DNA of 14,913 nt. Source: Oscillospiraceae bacterium. GTDB taxonomy: Bacteria > Bacillota_A > Clostridia > Oscillospirales > Oscillospiraceae. A model generated the notes under the pieces. The model was not told where the DNA came from. It saw only the letters and a list, made by a program, of their open reading frames with translations, and searched no databases. Position 1 is the first letter of the stretch. The number at the start of each line of letters is the position of its first letter. Of the stretch, positions 5,886-13,209 are shown one piece after another. Made by a program: the position numbers and the translations under genes. Location: the NCBI GenBank assembly GCA_021771675.1, contig JAETOP010000093.1, forward strand, positions 1-14,913. The letters run 5' to 3'.

Positions 5886-7199
5886 CTATTTCACGAAACT
5901 GTCATACAGCACTCGGATGGCGGTTTTGAAATCCTTGTTGTCCACACCGAAAATGATGTTGAGTTCGTCGGGGCCCTGGTTAATCATGCGGATGTTGACC
6001 CCCGCCTCGCCCAGCGTTGCGAAAATCTTGCCGGAAATGCCGGGGCGGAAGGCCATCTTCCGGCCAACGGCAGCCACCACGGCGATCTGGTCGTGGATGG
6101 TCAGGGTGTCGGGCTCCAGCTCCTTCTGAATTTCCGCCATGATGGCATACAGGCAGGAGGAAACCGACTCGGTGGACATCACCACGGAAACATTGTCGAT
6201 GCCGTTGGGCACATAGTCGATGGAGACGCCGTGCCGCTCAAAGATGGAGAGCACCTTACGCAGGTAGCCCACCTGACCGGACAGGCCCCGCTTGCTCAGA
6301 GAAATCACGCTGAAATCCTTCTTACCGGTGATGCCGGTGAGGAACCGGTTGGGGTCGGAGTCCCCGGAGAAGGACTCCCGAATCATGGTGCCGGCGTCAT
6401 CGGGGGCGTTGGTGTTGCGGATGTTCAGGGGGATATTCTTCTCCCGGACGGGGAAGATGGTGCCCTCGTGGAGCACCTGGGCCCCGGAGTAGCTCAGCTC
6501 TCGCAGCTCGTCGTAGGTGACCTCGGGGATGGTCTGGGGATCGTCCACAATCCGGGGGTCGGCCATGAGGATGCCGGACACGTCGGTCCAGTTCTCATAC
6601 ACGTCCGCATCCAGCGCCGCAGCGGCCAGTGCGCCGGTGATGTCAGAGCCGCCCCGGGTGAAGGTGCGGATTTTGCCGTCGGGCATTCTGCCGTAGAACC
6701 CGGGAATCACCATGCCGCAGCCCTTATCCTGCTCTTTCAGCAGTGCGTAGGTGGCCTCCTGATCCACGGAGCCGTCGAACTTGAAGCGAACCCAGTCGGC
6801 GGCGTCCACAAACTGGAAGCCCAGGAAGGCGGCCATCAGCTTGGCGGAGAAATACTCGCCCCGGCTGGCCAGCTCATCCTGGCTGACCATTTTCCGGTCA
6901 AGGCCGCTTTTCAGGGCGGCGAACTCGGACTCCAAATCCAGCTGGATGCCCAATTCATCCCGGATTTCCAGATACCGGGAGCGGATCATCTCAAAAATAT
7001 TGGAGCAGTCCACCCCGTACTGGGTGTGGGCGTGGCAGAGGTAGAGCAGGTCGGTAATCTTGTGGTCGTCAGAAGAGCGCTTTCCGGCGGCGGAAACCAC
7101 CACCACCCGGCGCTCCGGGTCGGCCGTCAGAATATCCCGAACCTTGCGGTACTGTCCGGCATCCGCCATGGAGCTGCCGCCAAATTTCACAACTTTCAT
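5886..7199 (-). CDS. lysC: Aspartate kinase
   Basis: It phosphorylates aspartate, the first committed step of the aspartate pathway. The 437-residue product opens with the kinase motif KFGGSS (5-10), then TRGGSDITGALAAAALDADV (181-200) and the TDVSGILMADPR segment (205-216). From about 290 the chain has two ACT domains (SVISLSKRGLSGQVGYLRKV, then IAVVAAVGRKMAFRPGISGK), the usual site of feedback control by lysine and/or threonine. It is monofunctional: no homoserine dehydrogenase is fused to it. Which amino acid inhibits it cannot be told from sequence. The ATG at 7199 is preceded by AGAGGAC. It is 24 bases downstream of hom and 13 bases upstream of asd, clearly one operon. Confidence 0.96.
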   Translation of the reverse strand: MKVVKFGGSSMADAGQYRKVRDILTADPERRVVVVSAAGKRSSDDHKITDLLYLCHAHTQYGVDCSNIFEMIRSRYLEIRDELGIQLDLESEFAALKSGLDRKMVSQDELASRGEYFSAKLMAAFLGFQFVDAADWVRFKFDGSVDQEATYALLKEQDKGCGMVIPGFYGRMPDGKIRTFTRGGSDITGALAAAALDADVYENWTDVSGILMADPRIVDDPQTIPEVTYDELRELSYSGAQVLHEGTIFPVREKNIPLNIRNTNAPDDAGTMIRESFSGDSDPNRFLTGITGKKDFSVISLSKRGLSGQVGYLRKVLSIFERHGVSIDYVPNGIDNVSVVMSTESVSSCLYAIMAEIQKELEPDTLTIHDQIAVVAAVGRKMAFRPGISGKIFATLGEAGVNIRMINQGPDELNIIFGVDNKDFKTAIRVLYDSFVK

Positions 7200-7223
7200 G
7201 CAATGTCCTCTCTTCTATGAAAA

Positions 7224-8333
7224 TCACTCCGCAAGAGCGGCGATAAAGGCCTGGGGATTCTCTTTCAGCCAGGCGTGGATTTCACTGACGGCCACGGGGG
7301 CGGTGATCACGGCCTCCCCCCAGCGGTCGGTAATTTCACCCTGCCAATCGCCCCGGACGTAATAGGTCAGCTCCTGCCGGTTATCCGCCTGCTGGGGAGC
7401 GGCGGAGGCAGTGTAGAAGCCCTTGCCGGAAAGCACATCCACCAGGTCCTGCACCATATTGTATGCGGTGGGATACCGGCCTGCGCCCTGTCCATAGAAG
7501 CTCATCCGCTCGGAGGTCTCCCCCACGAAGGTAATCAGGTTGTAGTTCAGGGGCACGGCGGACTCCGGGGTGCCCTCCGCCACCAGGGTGGGCTGGACGT
7601 AGGCGCTGAATCCATTCTCTGTCCGTCTGCCGGTGGAAATCAGCTTGCAGACCCGGCCATGGGCCTTAAAATTCTCCACATCGGCGGCGGCGATCCGGCT
7701 GATGCCCGCAACGGGAACGCTCTGCTTGTCCAGAGAAATGCCGAAGGCGATGTTGGAGGAGAGAATCAGCTTGTGCCAGGTGTCGATGCCCTCCACGTCG
7801 GTGGCAGGGTTGGCCTCGGCATAGCCCAGCTTCTGGGCCTGGCGCAGGGTATCCAGATAGTCGGAGCCCCTGCGGGTCATGTTGTCCAGAATGTAGTTGC
7901 AGGTGCCGTTCATGATGCCGCCTACCTGATTGATTCGCTGGGCCCGGAGGGAGCGCTCCAATTCGCTGAGCCAGCCAATGCCGCCGCCCACCGCAGCGGT
8001 GCAGCGGAGCTTGACCCCCATCTGGGCCGCCAGGGGGATGAGCTCATCATAGAAGGTGCACACCAGCGCCTTGTTGGAGCTGACCACATTCTTCCCCGCC
8101 TTCAAGGCGGCGCTGACAAACTCAAAGCTGGGATGCAGCCCGCCCATGGCCTCCACCACGGTGTCGATCTCCGGGTCATTCAGGATGGCGTCGAAGCTCT
8201 TCACCGGCTGGGCATCCGGAAGCTGAATGTCCTCCAGGCACAGCACCTTGGTCACCTGCATGTCGTCACGGGCCCGGATGATCTCATAAACGCCCCGGCC
8301 AACCACGCCGAAGCCGCACAGTCCGATTTTCAT
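7224..8333 (-). CDS. hom: Homoserine dehydrogenase, without a normal C-terminal ACT domain
   Basis: It reduces aspartate semialdehyde to homoserine. The dinucleotide-binding motif GFGVVGRG is at 7-14, SSNKAL with the conserved Lys at 85-90, GGGIG at 116-120, the catalytic-domain signature GIMNGTCNYIL at 139-149, and YAEANPATDVEGIDTWHK at 171-188. At 369 residues it is shorter than the roughly 430 of most Firmicute enzymes. The last ~50 residues (LTYYVRGDWQG to IAALAE) are at most a shortened, diverged remnant of the ACT regulatory domain, so threonine feedback may be weak or absent (inference). The ATG at 8333 follows GGAGGGG. It is first gene of hom-lysC-asd and is divergent from thrC. Confidence 0.95.
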   Translation of the reverse strand: MKIGLCGFGVVGRGVYEIIRARDDMQVTKVLCLEDIQLPDAQPVKSFDAILNDPEIDTVVEAMGGLHPSFEFVSAALKAGKNVVSSNKALVCTFYDELIPLAAQMGVKLRCTAAVGGGIGWLSELERSLRAQRINQVGGIMNGTCNYILDNMTRRGSDYLDTLRQAQKLGYAEANPATDVEGIDTWHKLILSSNIAFGISLDKQSVPVAGISRIAAADVENFKAHGRVCKLISTGRRTENGFSAYVQPTLVAEGTPESAVPLNYNLITFVGETSERMSFYGQGAGRYPTAYNMVQDLVDVLSGKGFYTASAAPQQADNRQELTYYVRGDWQGEITDRWGEAVITAPVAVSEIHAWLKENPQAFIAALAE

Positions 8334-8430
8334 ATTACCCCTCCGTTATTCAAATTGTATGGGAAACTGGTCTCAAAACAGGGCGGTTTATGTATGCGGT
8401 ACAAAAACAGTCATCCCCGTGAAAAGGTAC

Positions 8431-8478
8431 TTGCAATTTTTCTCGGTTCAGTATATCATATACCTTGTCATATTTCAA
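8431..8478. promoter_or_regulatory. Overlapping divergent promoters of hom and thrC with central palindrome
   Basis: Plus strand: TTGCAA (8431-8436), 17 bp, TATCAT (8454-8459), 96 bp ahead of thrC. Minus strand: TTGAAA (8478-8473), 17 bp, TATACT (8455-8450), 117 bp ahead of hom. The two -10 regions overlap, and GTATAT-C-ATATAC at 8451-8463 is a perfect palindrome covering both. One bound regulator could therefore control both arms of the pathway. I see no T-box or other known riboswitch in either leader. Confidence 0.6.
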
Positions 8479-8554
8479 CTGCAACAAAAACCCAATGATT
8501 TCGACGAATAGCCCTCGTTTTTGTGCAAATGGGTTAATTCGTAAGGAGGAAACT

Positions 8555-10012
8555 ATGCTCTATCACTCCACCAGAAATACAGATTTTTATGTGGACAGCG
8601 CCCAGGCCGTGCTGGAGGGGCTGGCCCCAGACGGCGGGCTGTACATGCCGGAGGAGCTTCCCGCCTTTGACTGGCAGAAGTGCCTGGCGGGCTCCAGCCA
8701 GCAGATGTCCACCATGATTCTCTCCGCCCTGCTGCCGGACATCCCTCACATGGAGGAGCTGGTGGCTCGGGCCTATACCGGCAAATTCCAGACTGAGGAT
8801 TTGACCCCCACCGTAGCCGTGGGAGACTACACCGTGCTGGAGCTGTTCCGGGGCCCCACCGCCGCCTTTAAGGATGTGGCGCTGTCCATGCTGCCCCAGC
8901 TGCTCACCGCCGCCAAGGCCCAAAAGGGCATGGACAAGGACATTCTGATTCTCACCGCCACCTCCGGAGACACCGGCAAGGCGGCCCTGGTGGGCTTCCA
9001 GGATGTGCCCGGTATCCGCATCTGCGTGTTCTATCCCCATGGGGGCGTGAGCCTGGTTCAGCGCTCCCAGATGGTGACGCAGGAGGGCGGCAACGTGGCG
9101 GTGTGCGCCGTGAAGGGCAATTTCGACGATGCCCAGACCGGGGTAAAGCAGATTTTCGCCCAGTGCCAGGGACGGGAGCTGCCCTTCAGCCTGTCCAGCG
9201 CCAACTCCATCAACATCGGCCGTCTGGCTCCCCAGGTGATGTACTATTTCCGGGCCTACCGGGACCTGCTGGATGCCGGGAAAATCAAGCTGGGGGACAA
9301 GGTGAATTTCTCCGTGCCCACAGGCAATTTCGGCGACATTCTGGCAGGCTACTTGGCAAAGCGGCTGAGGCTGCCGGTGGGGACGCTGATCTGCGCCTCC
9401 AACGCCAACAACGTGCTCACCGACTTCATCCGCACCGGCACCTATGACCGCCGCCGCCCCCTGCTGAAAACCGCCTCCCCCTCCATGGACATTCTGGTGT
9501 CCTCCAATCTGGAGCGGCTGCTGTACCTGCTCTCCGGGGATACGGCCCTGGTGGCGGAGCTGATGGAAAAGCTCAGCCGGGAAGGGGCCTATACCGTGCC
9601 GGATGAATTGAAAAAAGCCATCCAGAGGGAGTTCTGGGCCGGCTGCTGCAACGATGACCGGGCCGCAGAGGTTATCGGACGGGTATATCGGGAGCAGAAC
9701 TACCTCTGTGACACCCACACCGCCGCCGGATTCGCCGCCGCCCAGGATTATGTGGCCGCCACCGGGGATCACACCCCTATGGTGGTTCTCTCCACCGCCT
9801 CCCCCTACAAATTCCCTGCCGCCGTACTCTCCGCCATTGGAGGGGACACCAGCGGCGACGAATTCCAGCAGATGGATCGGCTCCATGAGATTACCGGCGT
9901 TCCCGTCCCCCCTGCCCTGTCCGCCCTGCGCAGCAAAAAAGAGCTGCACACCGATGTGATTGAAAAGGACAGGATGCTGGATTACGTGCTGGCGGCAGGA
10001 GTAAGACAATAA
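8555..10012 (+). CDS. thrC: Threonine synthase
   Basis: A PLP enzyme that converts O-phosphohomoserine to threonine, the last step of the pathway. The 485-residue product starts at the ATG at 8555, seven bases from AAGGAGG; a longer in-frame start at 8465 has no site. The N-terminal block LAPDGGLYMPEELP is typical of the family. LFRGPTAAFKDVAL (97-110) holds the PLP-binding Lys at 106, and TATSGDTGKAAL (134-145) is the phosphate-binding stretch. Near the C-terminus, VLSTASPYKFPAAV is also characteristic. It is divergent from hom and on the same strand as thrB, which makes its substrate. Its high GC fits its neighbours except the acetyltransferase gene just after it. Confidence 0.96.
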   Translation: MLYHSTRNTDFYVDSAQAVLEGLAPDGGLYMPEELPAFDWQKCLAGSSQQMSTMILSALLPDIPHMEELVARAYTGKFQTEDLTPTVAVGDYTVLELFRGPTAAFKDVALSMLPQLLTAAKAQKGMDKDILILTATSGDTGKAALVGFQDVPGIRICVFYPHGGVSLVQRSQMVTQEGGNVAVCAVKGNFDDAQTGVKQIFAQCQGRELPFSLSSANSINIGRLAPQVMYYFRAYRDLLDAGKIKLGDKVNFSVPTGNFGDILAGYLAKRLRLPVGTLICASNANNVLTDFIRTGTYDRRRPLLKTASPSMDILVSSNLERLLYLLSGDTALVAELMEKLSREGAYTVPDELKKAIQREFWAGCCNDDRAAEVIGRVYREQNYLCDTHTAAGFAAAQDYVAATGDHTPMVVLSTASPYKFPAAVLSAIGGDTSGDEFQQMDRLHEITGVPVPPALSALRSKKELHTDVIEKDRMLDYVLAAGVRQ

Positions 10013-10098
10013 GATAGAAGATCGTTAGGAATTGGGGTATTGATGCCGCCCGGCAATCAGTTTACGAAAACCGATAACCTTAATAAGGATATATACAG

Positions 10099-10671
10099 AT
10101 GATATATTTGCAAACCGACAGACTGATTCTGAGGGATTATGTGGAAGCGGACTTTGATGAATATTGCAGGTTGAAAATGGATTCATCAACTATGTTTTAC
10201 CTGCAGGACATACAGTTACATTCCATTGAAGAAGGGGCAGAAGACTTCAAACGTGTACTAGCGGATATGTCATCTGCGGCCCGTCAGTTTTATTTTCTTC
10301 ATATGGAATTAAAAGCGACACATGAGCAGGTTGGAAGTATCGGATACACAGTCACTGCAAATACCCCCATTGGTAAAATCGTTCATCTAGGCTATTTTAC
10401 CTATCCAAAATTTTGGGGCAAGGGATATACTTCAGAAGCATTAAAGAAAGTATTGGAATTCGGATTTGAGAAAAATGATATTTACAGAGTTACCACCGGA
10501 TGTTTGGCAGATAATAGAGGTTCTGAGCGTGTGATGCAGAAAAACGGGATGATAAAAGAAGCGGAACATCTTGATCATGAGTGGCATGACGGGAAAATGA
10601 AAACACGTTTAGAATATAGGCTTTTGAAAAAAGAATGGGAGCAATTGCAGCATTGTAATTGCTCCCAGTAA
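10099..10671 (+). CDS. GNAT-family N-acetyltransferase (RimJ/RimL-like)
   Basis: It transfers an acetyl group from acetyl-CoA to an amine; the substrate is unknown. The 190-residue product starts TDRLILRDYVEADFDEY, the usual opening of the RimJ/RimL type. The acetyl-CoA binding motif lies at FWGKGYTSEALKKVLEFGF (105-123), and ADNRGSERVMQKNGM (137-151) is the family's C-terminal signature. The ATG at 10099 follows AAGGAT. It sits between thrC and thrB, 86 bases after thrC, but has no evident role in threonine synthesis. Its sequence is much richer in A and T and uses different codons from the genes on both sides, suggesting later insertion. Its last 35 coding bases form a long hairpin. Confidence 0.88.
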   Translation: MIYLQTDRLILRDYVEADFDEYCRLKMDSSTMFYLQDIQLHSIEEGAEDFKRVLADMSSAARQFYFLHMELKATHEQVGSIGYTVTANTPIGKIVHLGYFTYPKFWGKGYTSEALKKVLEFGFEKNDIYRVTTGCLADNRGSERVMQKNGMIKEAEHLDHEWHDGKMKTRLEYRLLKKEWEQLQHCNCSQ

Positions 10672-10680
10672 GGCCCTTTT
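10637..10680 (+). terminator. Hairpin at the end of the acetyltransferase gene, weak terminator
   Basis: GGGAGCAATTGCA (10637-10649) pairs with TGTAATTGCTCCC (10654-10666) through 13 bp (one G-T) around a GCAT loop. The stem lies inside the last codons of the gene. A TTTT run comes only ten bases later, so termination may be partial and thrB may still be read from upstream. Confidence 0.5.
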
Positions 10681-10723
10681 AATTTCCAATCCATCCGTTT
10701 ACTGAAAGAGAGAAATTTTTGCT

Positions 10724-11620
10724 ATGAAACAAGTAACCATCCGCGTTCCGGCCACCACGGCCAATCTGGGGCCGGGGTTTGACGCCTTTGGCTGTGCCCT
10801 GAGCCTGTATACCGACGTGACCTTTGAGGAAACCGAGGATTTTTGCCTGGAGATCACCGGCTGCGACGAGGCCTACACCGGGCCGGACAACCTGGCCTAC
10901 ACCTCCTACTGCGCCGTGCTCGCCTCCCTCAACGAGGAGGTTCGGGGGGTGAAAATCCACATTGACGCCCACATCCCCATCTGCCGGGGCCTGGGCTCCT
11001 CCGCCGCCCTTCTGGTGGCCGGGGCCATGGGGGCCAACGTGCTCCGGGGCAACCGGCTCTCCACCCAGGGCCTGCTGAACATCACCAATGCCATGGAGGG
11101 CCACCCGGACAACCTGGCCCCCGCCTTCTACGGCGGCCTCACCGCCTCCATGGTGGACAGCGGTCTGCCCGTCACCGTGAATTTTCCCCTGCATCCCGGC
11201 TGGGAGTTCCTGGCCCTGGTGCCGGATTTCGATCTGCCCACCAGCCTGGCCAGAAGCGTGCTGCCGGAGCAGGTGAGCCGGGGGGACGCCATTTATAATG
11301 TATCCCACGGCGCCATGGTGCTCAAAGCCCTGGAGCTGGGAGACGAAAAGCTGCTGCGCAATGGGATGCAGGACCGGCTCCACCAAAATTACCGAAAAAA
11401 GCTGATTCCGGACTATGAGAAAATTGAGGCTCTGGTTCGCACCACCGGGGCGGCCTTCTGCCTCAGCGGCGCAGGCCCCACCCTGCTGTGCATCACCCGC
11501 AACTCCGGACTGGAGGAGAAGCTCTCCAAAAAGCTCGGCGCCATTACCGAGAAAGATTGGCAGATGCTCCCCCTCCACGTGGAGTTCCAGGGAGCCCACG
11601 TGATTCACAGCGAAGAATAA
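10724..11620 (+). CDS. thrB: Homoserine kinase
   Basis: A GHMP-family kinase that phosphorylates homoserine to O-phosphohomoserine for ThrC. The 298-residue product has the N-terminal VPATTANLGPGFDAFGCALS (8-27), the ATP-binding motif PICRGLGSSAA (85-95), EGHPDNLAPAFYGGLT (125-140), and the third GHMP motif CLSGAGPTLL (246-255). Length is normal for the family. The ATG at 10724 has only a modest purine-rich site (AAAGAGAG) at a long spacing, weaker than those of the neighbouring pathway genes. The GC-rich composition matches thrC, from which it is separated by the AT-rich acetyltransferase gene; no clear promoter of its own is visible in the 52-bp gap. Confidence 0.96.
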   Translation: MKQVTIRVPATTANLGPGFDAFGCALSLYTDVTFEETEDFCLEITGCDEAYTGPDNLAYTSYCAVLASLNEEVRGVKIHIDAHIPICRGLGSSAALLVAGAMGANVLRGNRLSTQGLLNITNAMEGHPDNLAPAFYGGLTASMVDSGLPVTVNFPLHPGWEFLALVPDFDLPTSLARSVLPEQVSRGDAIYNVSHGAMVLKALELGDEKLLRNGMQDRLHQNYRKKLIPDYEKIEALVRTTGAAFCLSGAGPTLLCITRNSGLEEKLSKKLGAITEKDWQMLPLHVEFQGAHVIHSEE

Positions 11621-11665
11621 AAATTTGGCCCCCATGTCAAGCATGAAAGCATTGGCATGGGGGCC
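11618..11665 (-). terminator. Long-loop hairpin after thrB, T-run on the minus strand
   Basis: GGCCCCCATG (11627-11636) and CATGGGGGCC (11656-11665) are a perfect 10-bp stem with a 19-base loop. On the minus strand it is followed by AAATTTTTATT; on the plus strand there is no T-run. It could end transcripts from the MFS gene and hinder readthrough from thrB. Confidence 0.5.
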
Positions 11666-11683
11666 TCCGATTCCGTATGGATT

Positions 11684-11705
11684 GGGGCAATGTAGGCATC
11701 GCCCC
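11684..11705. repeat. GGGGC(A/G)ATG hairpin element
   Basis: GGGGCAATG and CATCGCCCC form a nine-bp stem with one mismatch around TAGG. Short GGGGCGAT-type hairpins are, from memory, frequent dispersed intergenic repeats in Clostridia. Confidence 0.5.
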
Positions 11706-11720
11706 TTATGAACGCAAAAG

Positions 11721-11892
11721 CGCTACCGGGCGGATATTGGGGTAACGATGACAGGCCATCCCCGTGCGGAGTTGGCTCCCGGCCCTGCCGGGGCTTTGGA
11801 AATACTACAACCGCGAGAGCGTCACCGGGCTGAGCTCGGGGGTAACGACCACAGGCCATCTTCAAGCGAGTTTGGCTCCCGGCCCTGCCGGG
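11721..11892. repeat. Two tandem copies of a ~72-bp repeat, 100-bp period
   Basis: Copy one starts at 11721 (CGCTACCGGGCGG...) and copy two at 11820 (CGTCACCGGGCTG...). Shared blocks are GGGGTAACGA, ACAGGCCATC and TTGGCTCCCGGCCCTGCCGG. Each copy ends in the hairpin CCCGGC-CCT-GCCGGG (11778-11792 and 11878-11892). The second copy ends exactly where the MFS reading frame stops. A long minus-strand frame through this region (11605-11865) is a by-product of GC bias and is not called a gene. Confidence 0.8.
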
Positions 11893-12987
11893 CTACCAGT
11901 GGGAGAAGAAGATTCCTGCCAGAGGGGACAGGACGATCATAATGACAGAAAACGTGAACGACTCAATGGAGATTAGCGTCGCCCGCTGCCGGGAGGGGAA
12001 CAGCTCCTGCAGGCGGGTGTTTGTCCGCACCTGGAGGGCATCGTCCCCGGCAGCGGCCAGAAATCCACCCAGGGCCATCACGGCATAGGCACCGCTGTGC
12101 TCCAGGGCCACGCCCAGCAGAACCATGGCGCCCGCGGCGAGAAACTCCGCCCAATAGGCCCGCTTTTTCACCCAGAGAATCAGCTTTGCCCCCAGAATTC
12201 CCCCCATTTGCAGGAAGAACAAGGCGAATCCCAGCATCCAGTCCGGCATCCCCGCCTGGGGGAGCTTGGCCTGGAGAAAAAATAGCAGCAGGGTATCCGC
12301 CGCACCCACCAGGCTGTTAGCGAACAGCAGCCCCACCGCCCGACGTTCCCGGTTCAAAAAGGAGAGGCTCTCCCCCAGACAGCTTCGGAATTCCTTCCAA
12401 AAGAAGGTCTGCCCTGCCCTCTTACCCTCGTCAATGCAAATCTCACGCAGAGGCAGCAGAGCACAGACCTGGGCTACTCCCAGAAGCAGGTCTGCGCTGT
12501 AGGCCAGCTGAAAGCCGAGGGCCAGGGCAAACCCTGCGCACAGGGTGGACAGGCCGCCGCACAGGCGGTAGATGATGAGCTGGTTGGAGGCATATTTTTC
12601 AAAATAGGACTCCTGCCCCGCCGATTTCAGAGAGTCGTAGGCCAGCGCATCCCCGGAGCCGGAGGAAAAATTATAGCTCATGGCGGTGAAGACCATGGAC
12701 AGGCAAACAACCCAAAAATGGTTGGAGAAAATCATCACGAAATTTCCTATCATCCTTGCGGCGCTGCTGACCAGCAGCATCCGTTTGCGCCCATACAGGT
12801 CCGCCAATATCCCGGAGGGAATTTCAAAGAGAATGCTGGTCAGGTGGAAAACCGTCTCCGCAAAGCCGATTTCCACCAAACTAAAGCCCCGGGCGGCGAG
12901 GATAGCCACCCAGGCCCCGGTGAGGGAGAGGCTTCCCAGCACCGAGGAAAGGTAAAGACTGCGAATTTGTTTTTGAATATGAAACAT
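11893..12987 (-). CDS. MFS transporter, probable drug exporter, missing the last helix
   Basis: A proton-driven membrane exporter of the major facilitator superfamily. The 364-residue product carries motif A after helix 2 (GILADLYGRKRML, about 58-70) and has two helix bundles split by a basic cytoplasmic loop near residues 185-215. I count eleven membrane helices; the chain ends LSPLAGIFFSHW after helix 11, so helix 12 seems lost. The TAG stop abuts a repeated hairpin element, suggesting that the 3' end was replaced. The ATG at 12987 is preceded by AAGGAG within a hairpin. The gene has a long leader with a leader peptide and terminator-like structure, which supports a role in resistance to a ribosome-targeting drug (inference). 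The substrate is not known. Confidence 0.85.
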   Translation of the reverse strand: MFHIQKQIRSLYLSSVLGSLSLTGAWVAILAARGFSLVEIGFAETVFHLTSILFEIPSGILADLYGRKRMLLVSSAARMIGNFVMIFSNHFWVVCLSMVFTAMSYNFSSGSGDALAYDSLKSAGQESYFEKYASNQLIIYRLCGGLSTLCAGFALALGFQLAYSADLLLGVAQVCALLPLREICIDEGKRAGQTFFWKEFRSCLGESLSFLNRERRAVGLLFANSLVGAADTLLLFFLQAKLPQAGMPDWMLGFALFFLQMGGILGAKLILWVKKRAYWAEFLAAGAMVLLGVALEHSGAYAVMALGGFLAAAGDDALQVRTNTRLQELFPSRQRATLISIESFTFSVIMIVLSPLAGIFFSHW

Positions 12988-13028
12988 AAAAAAGACTCCT
13001 TAACTTTGAATTTCAAATCGTTAAGGAG
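12988..13028 (-). terminator. Attenuator-like hairpin covering the MFS ribosome binding site
   Basis: On the minus strand CTCCTTAAC (13028-13020) and GTTAAGGAG (13004-12996) form a perfect nine-bp stem with a 15-base loop, followed at once by TCTTTTTT and then the ATG. The structure can act both as a terminator and, because AAGGAG is in its 3' arm, as a block on translation initiation. Confidence 0.65.
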
Positions 13029-13091
13029 ATAGCACGCAATATGAAAAATGGGGCGAAGGCTGGTCAGCCGACGGTAAAAAAGGCGCACTAT

Positions 13092-13103
13092 CCCCCTAGG
13101 GGG
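13092..13103. repeat. CCCCCTAGGGGG palindrome in the MFS leader
   Basis: A perfect 12-bp palindrome; the central TAG on the minus strand is the stop codon of the leader peptide. Outer CACT/AGTG pairing extends it, and CGCCTTTTTT follows on the minus strand. Confidence 0.8.
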
Positions 13104-13152
13104 CAAAAGTGTTCCCTTTATTCAGCTGTAATGTGGTCATTTTCCAGCACAT
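13096..13152 (-). CDS. Candidate leader peptide of the MFS gene, 18 codons
   Basis: The frame encodes MCWKMTTLQLNKGNTFAP and ends in a TAG placed in the centre of the CCCCCTAGGGGG palindrome. GGGG lies about eight bases before its ATG; a second start at the internal Met is preceded by GGAAA. It begins about 22 nt into the transcript predicted from the minus-strand promoter and ends 108 bp before the MFS start. Leader peptides of this size control several genes for resistance to macrolides, tetracyclines and other ribosome-targeting drugs, through stalling that changes downstream RNA folding. That this one does so is inference from layout. No function as a mature peptide is proposed. Confidence 0.5.
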   Translation of the reverse strand: MCWKMTTLQLNKGNTFAP

Positions 13153-13180
13153 AGCCAAACCCCGCAAAAGTGGTTTTTAT

Positions 13181-13209
13181 ATGATACCGAATTACCAGAG
13201 GCTTGTCAA
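13181..13209 (-). promoter_or_regulatory. Promoter of the MFS leader
   Basis: On the minus strand, consensus TTGACA (13209-13204), a 17-bp spacer and TATCAT (13186-13181). It predicts a transcript start near 13174 and a leader of about 187 nt before the MFS start codon. Confidence 0.75.

Noticed and set aside
5709..7220. 503-codon plus-strand frame opposite lysC and the start of asd
   Set aside because: Repetitive Gly/His/Val-rich antisense product of GC-rich genes; lysC on the other strand has all family motifs.
8384..8412. Possible leader peptide in the hom leader (ATG ACT GTT TTT GTA CCG CAT ACA TAA, minus strand)
   Set aside because: Only two threonine codons, no attenuator hairpin with a T-run follows, and the ribosome binding site is poor.
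8534..10009. 491-codon minus-strand frame opposite thrC
   Set aside because: Antisense shadow of a clearly identified threonine synthase.
10679..11644. 321-codon minus-strand frame opposite thrB
   Set aside because: Antisense shadow; low-complexity Gly/Val/His composition, and homoserine kinase motifs are on the plus strand.
11605..11865. 86-codon minus-strand frame in the repeat region
   Set aside because: It runs through three hairpin elements and one repeat copy, overlaps the end of thrB, and has no ribosome binding site.
11721..11892. CRISPR array
   Set aside because: Only two units, with long imperfect repeats each containing a hairpin, and no cas gene nearby; this is an intergenic repeat family.
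13092..13103. MerR-type operator (CCCCCTAGGGGG between long-spaced promoter elements)
   Set aside because: No -35 and -10 elements flank the palindrome at the 19-20 bp spacing typical of such promoters; it lies in the transcribed leader.
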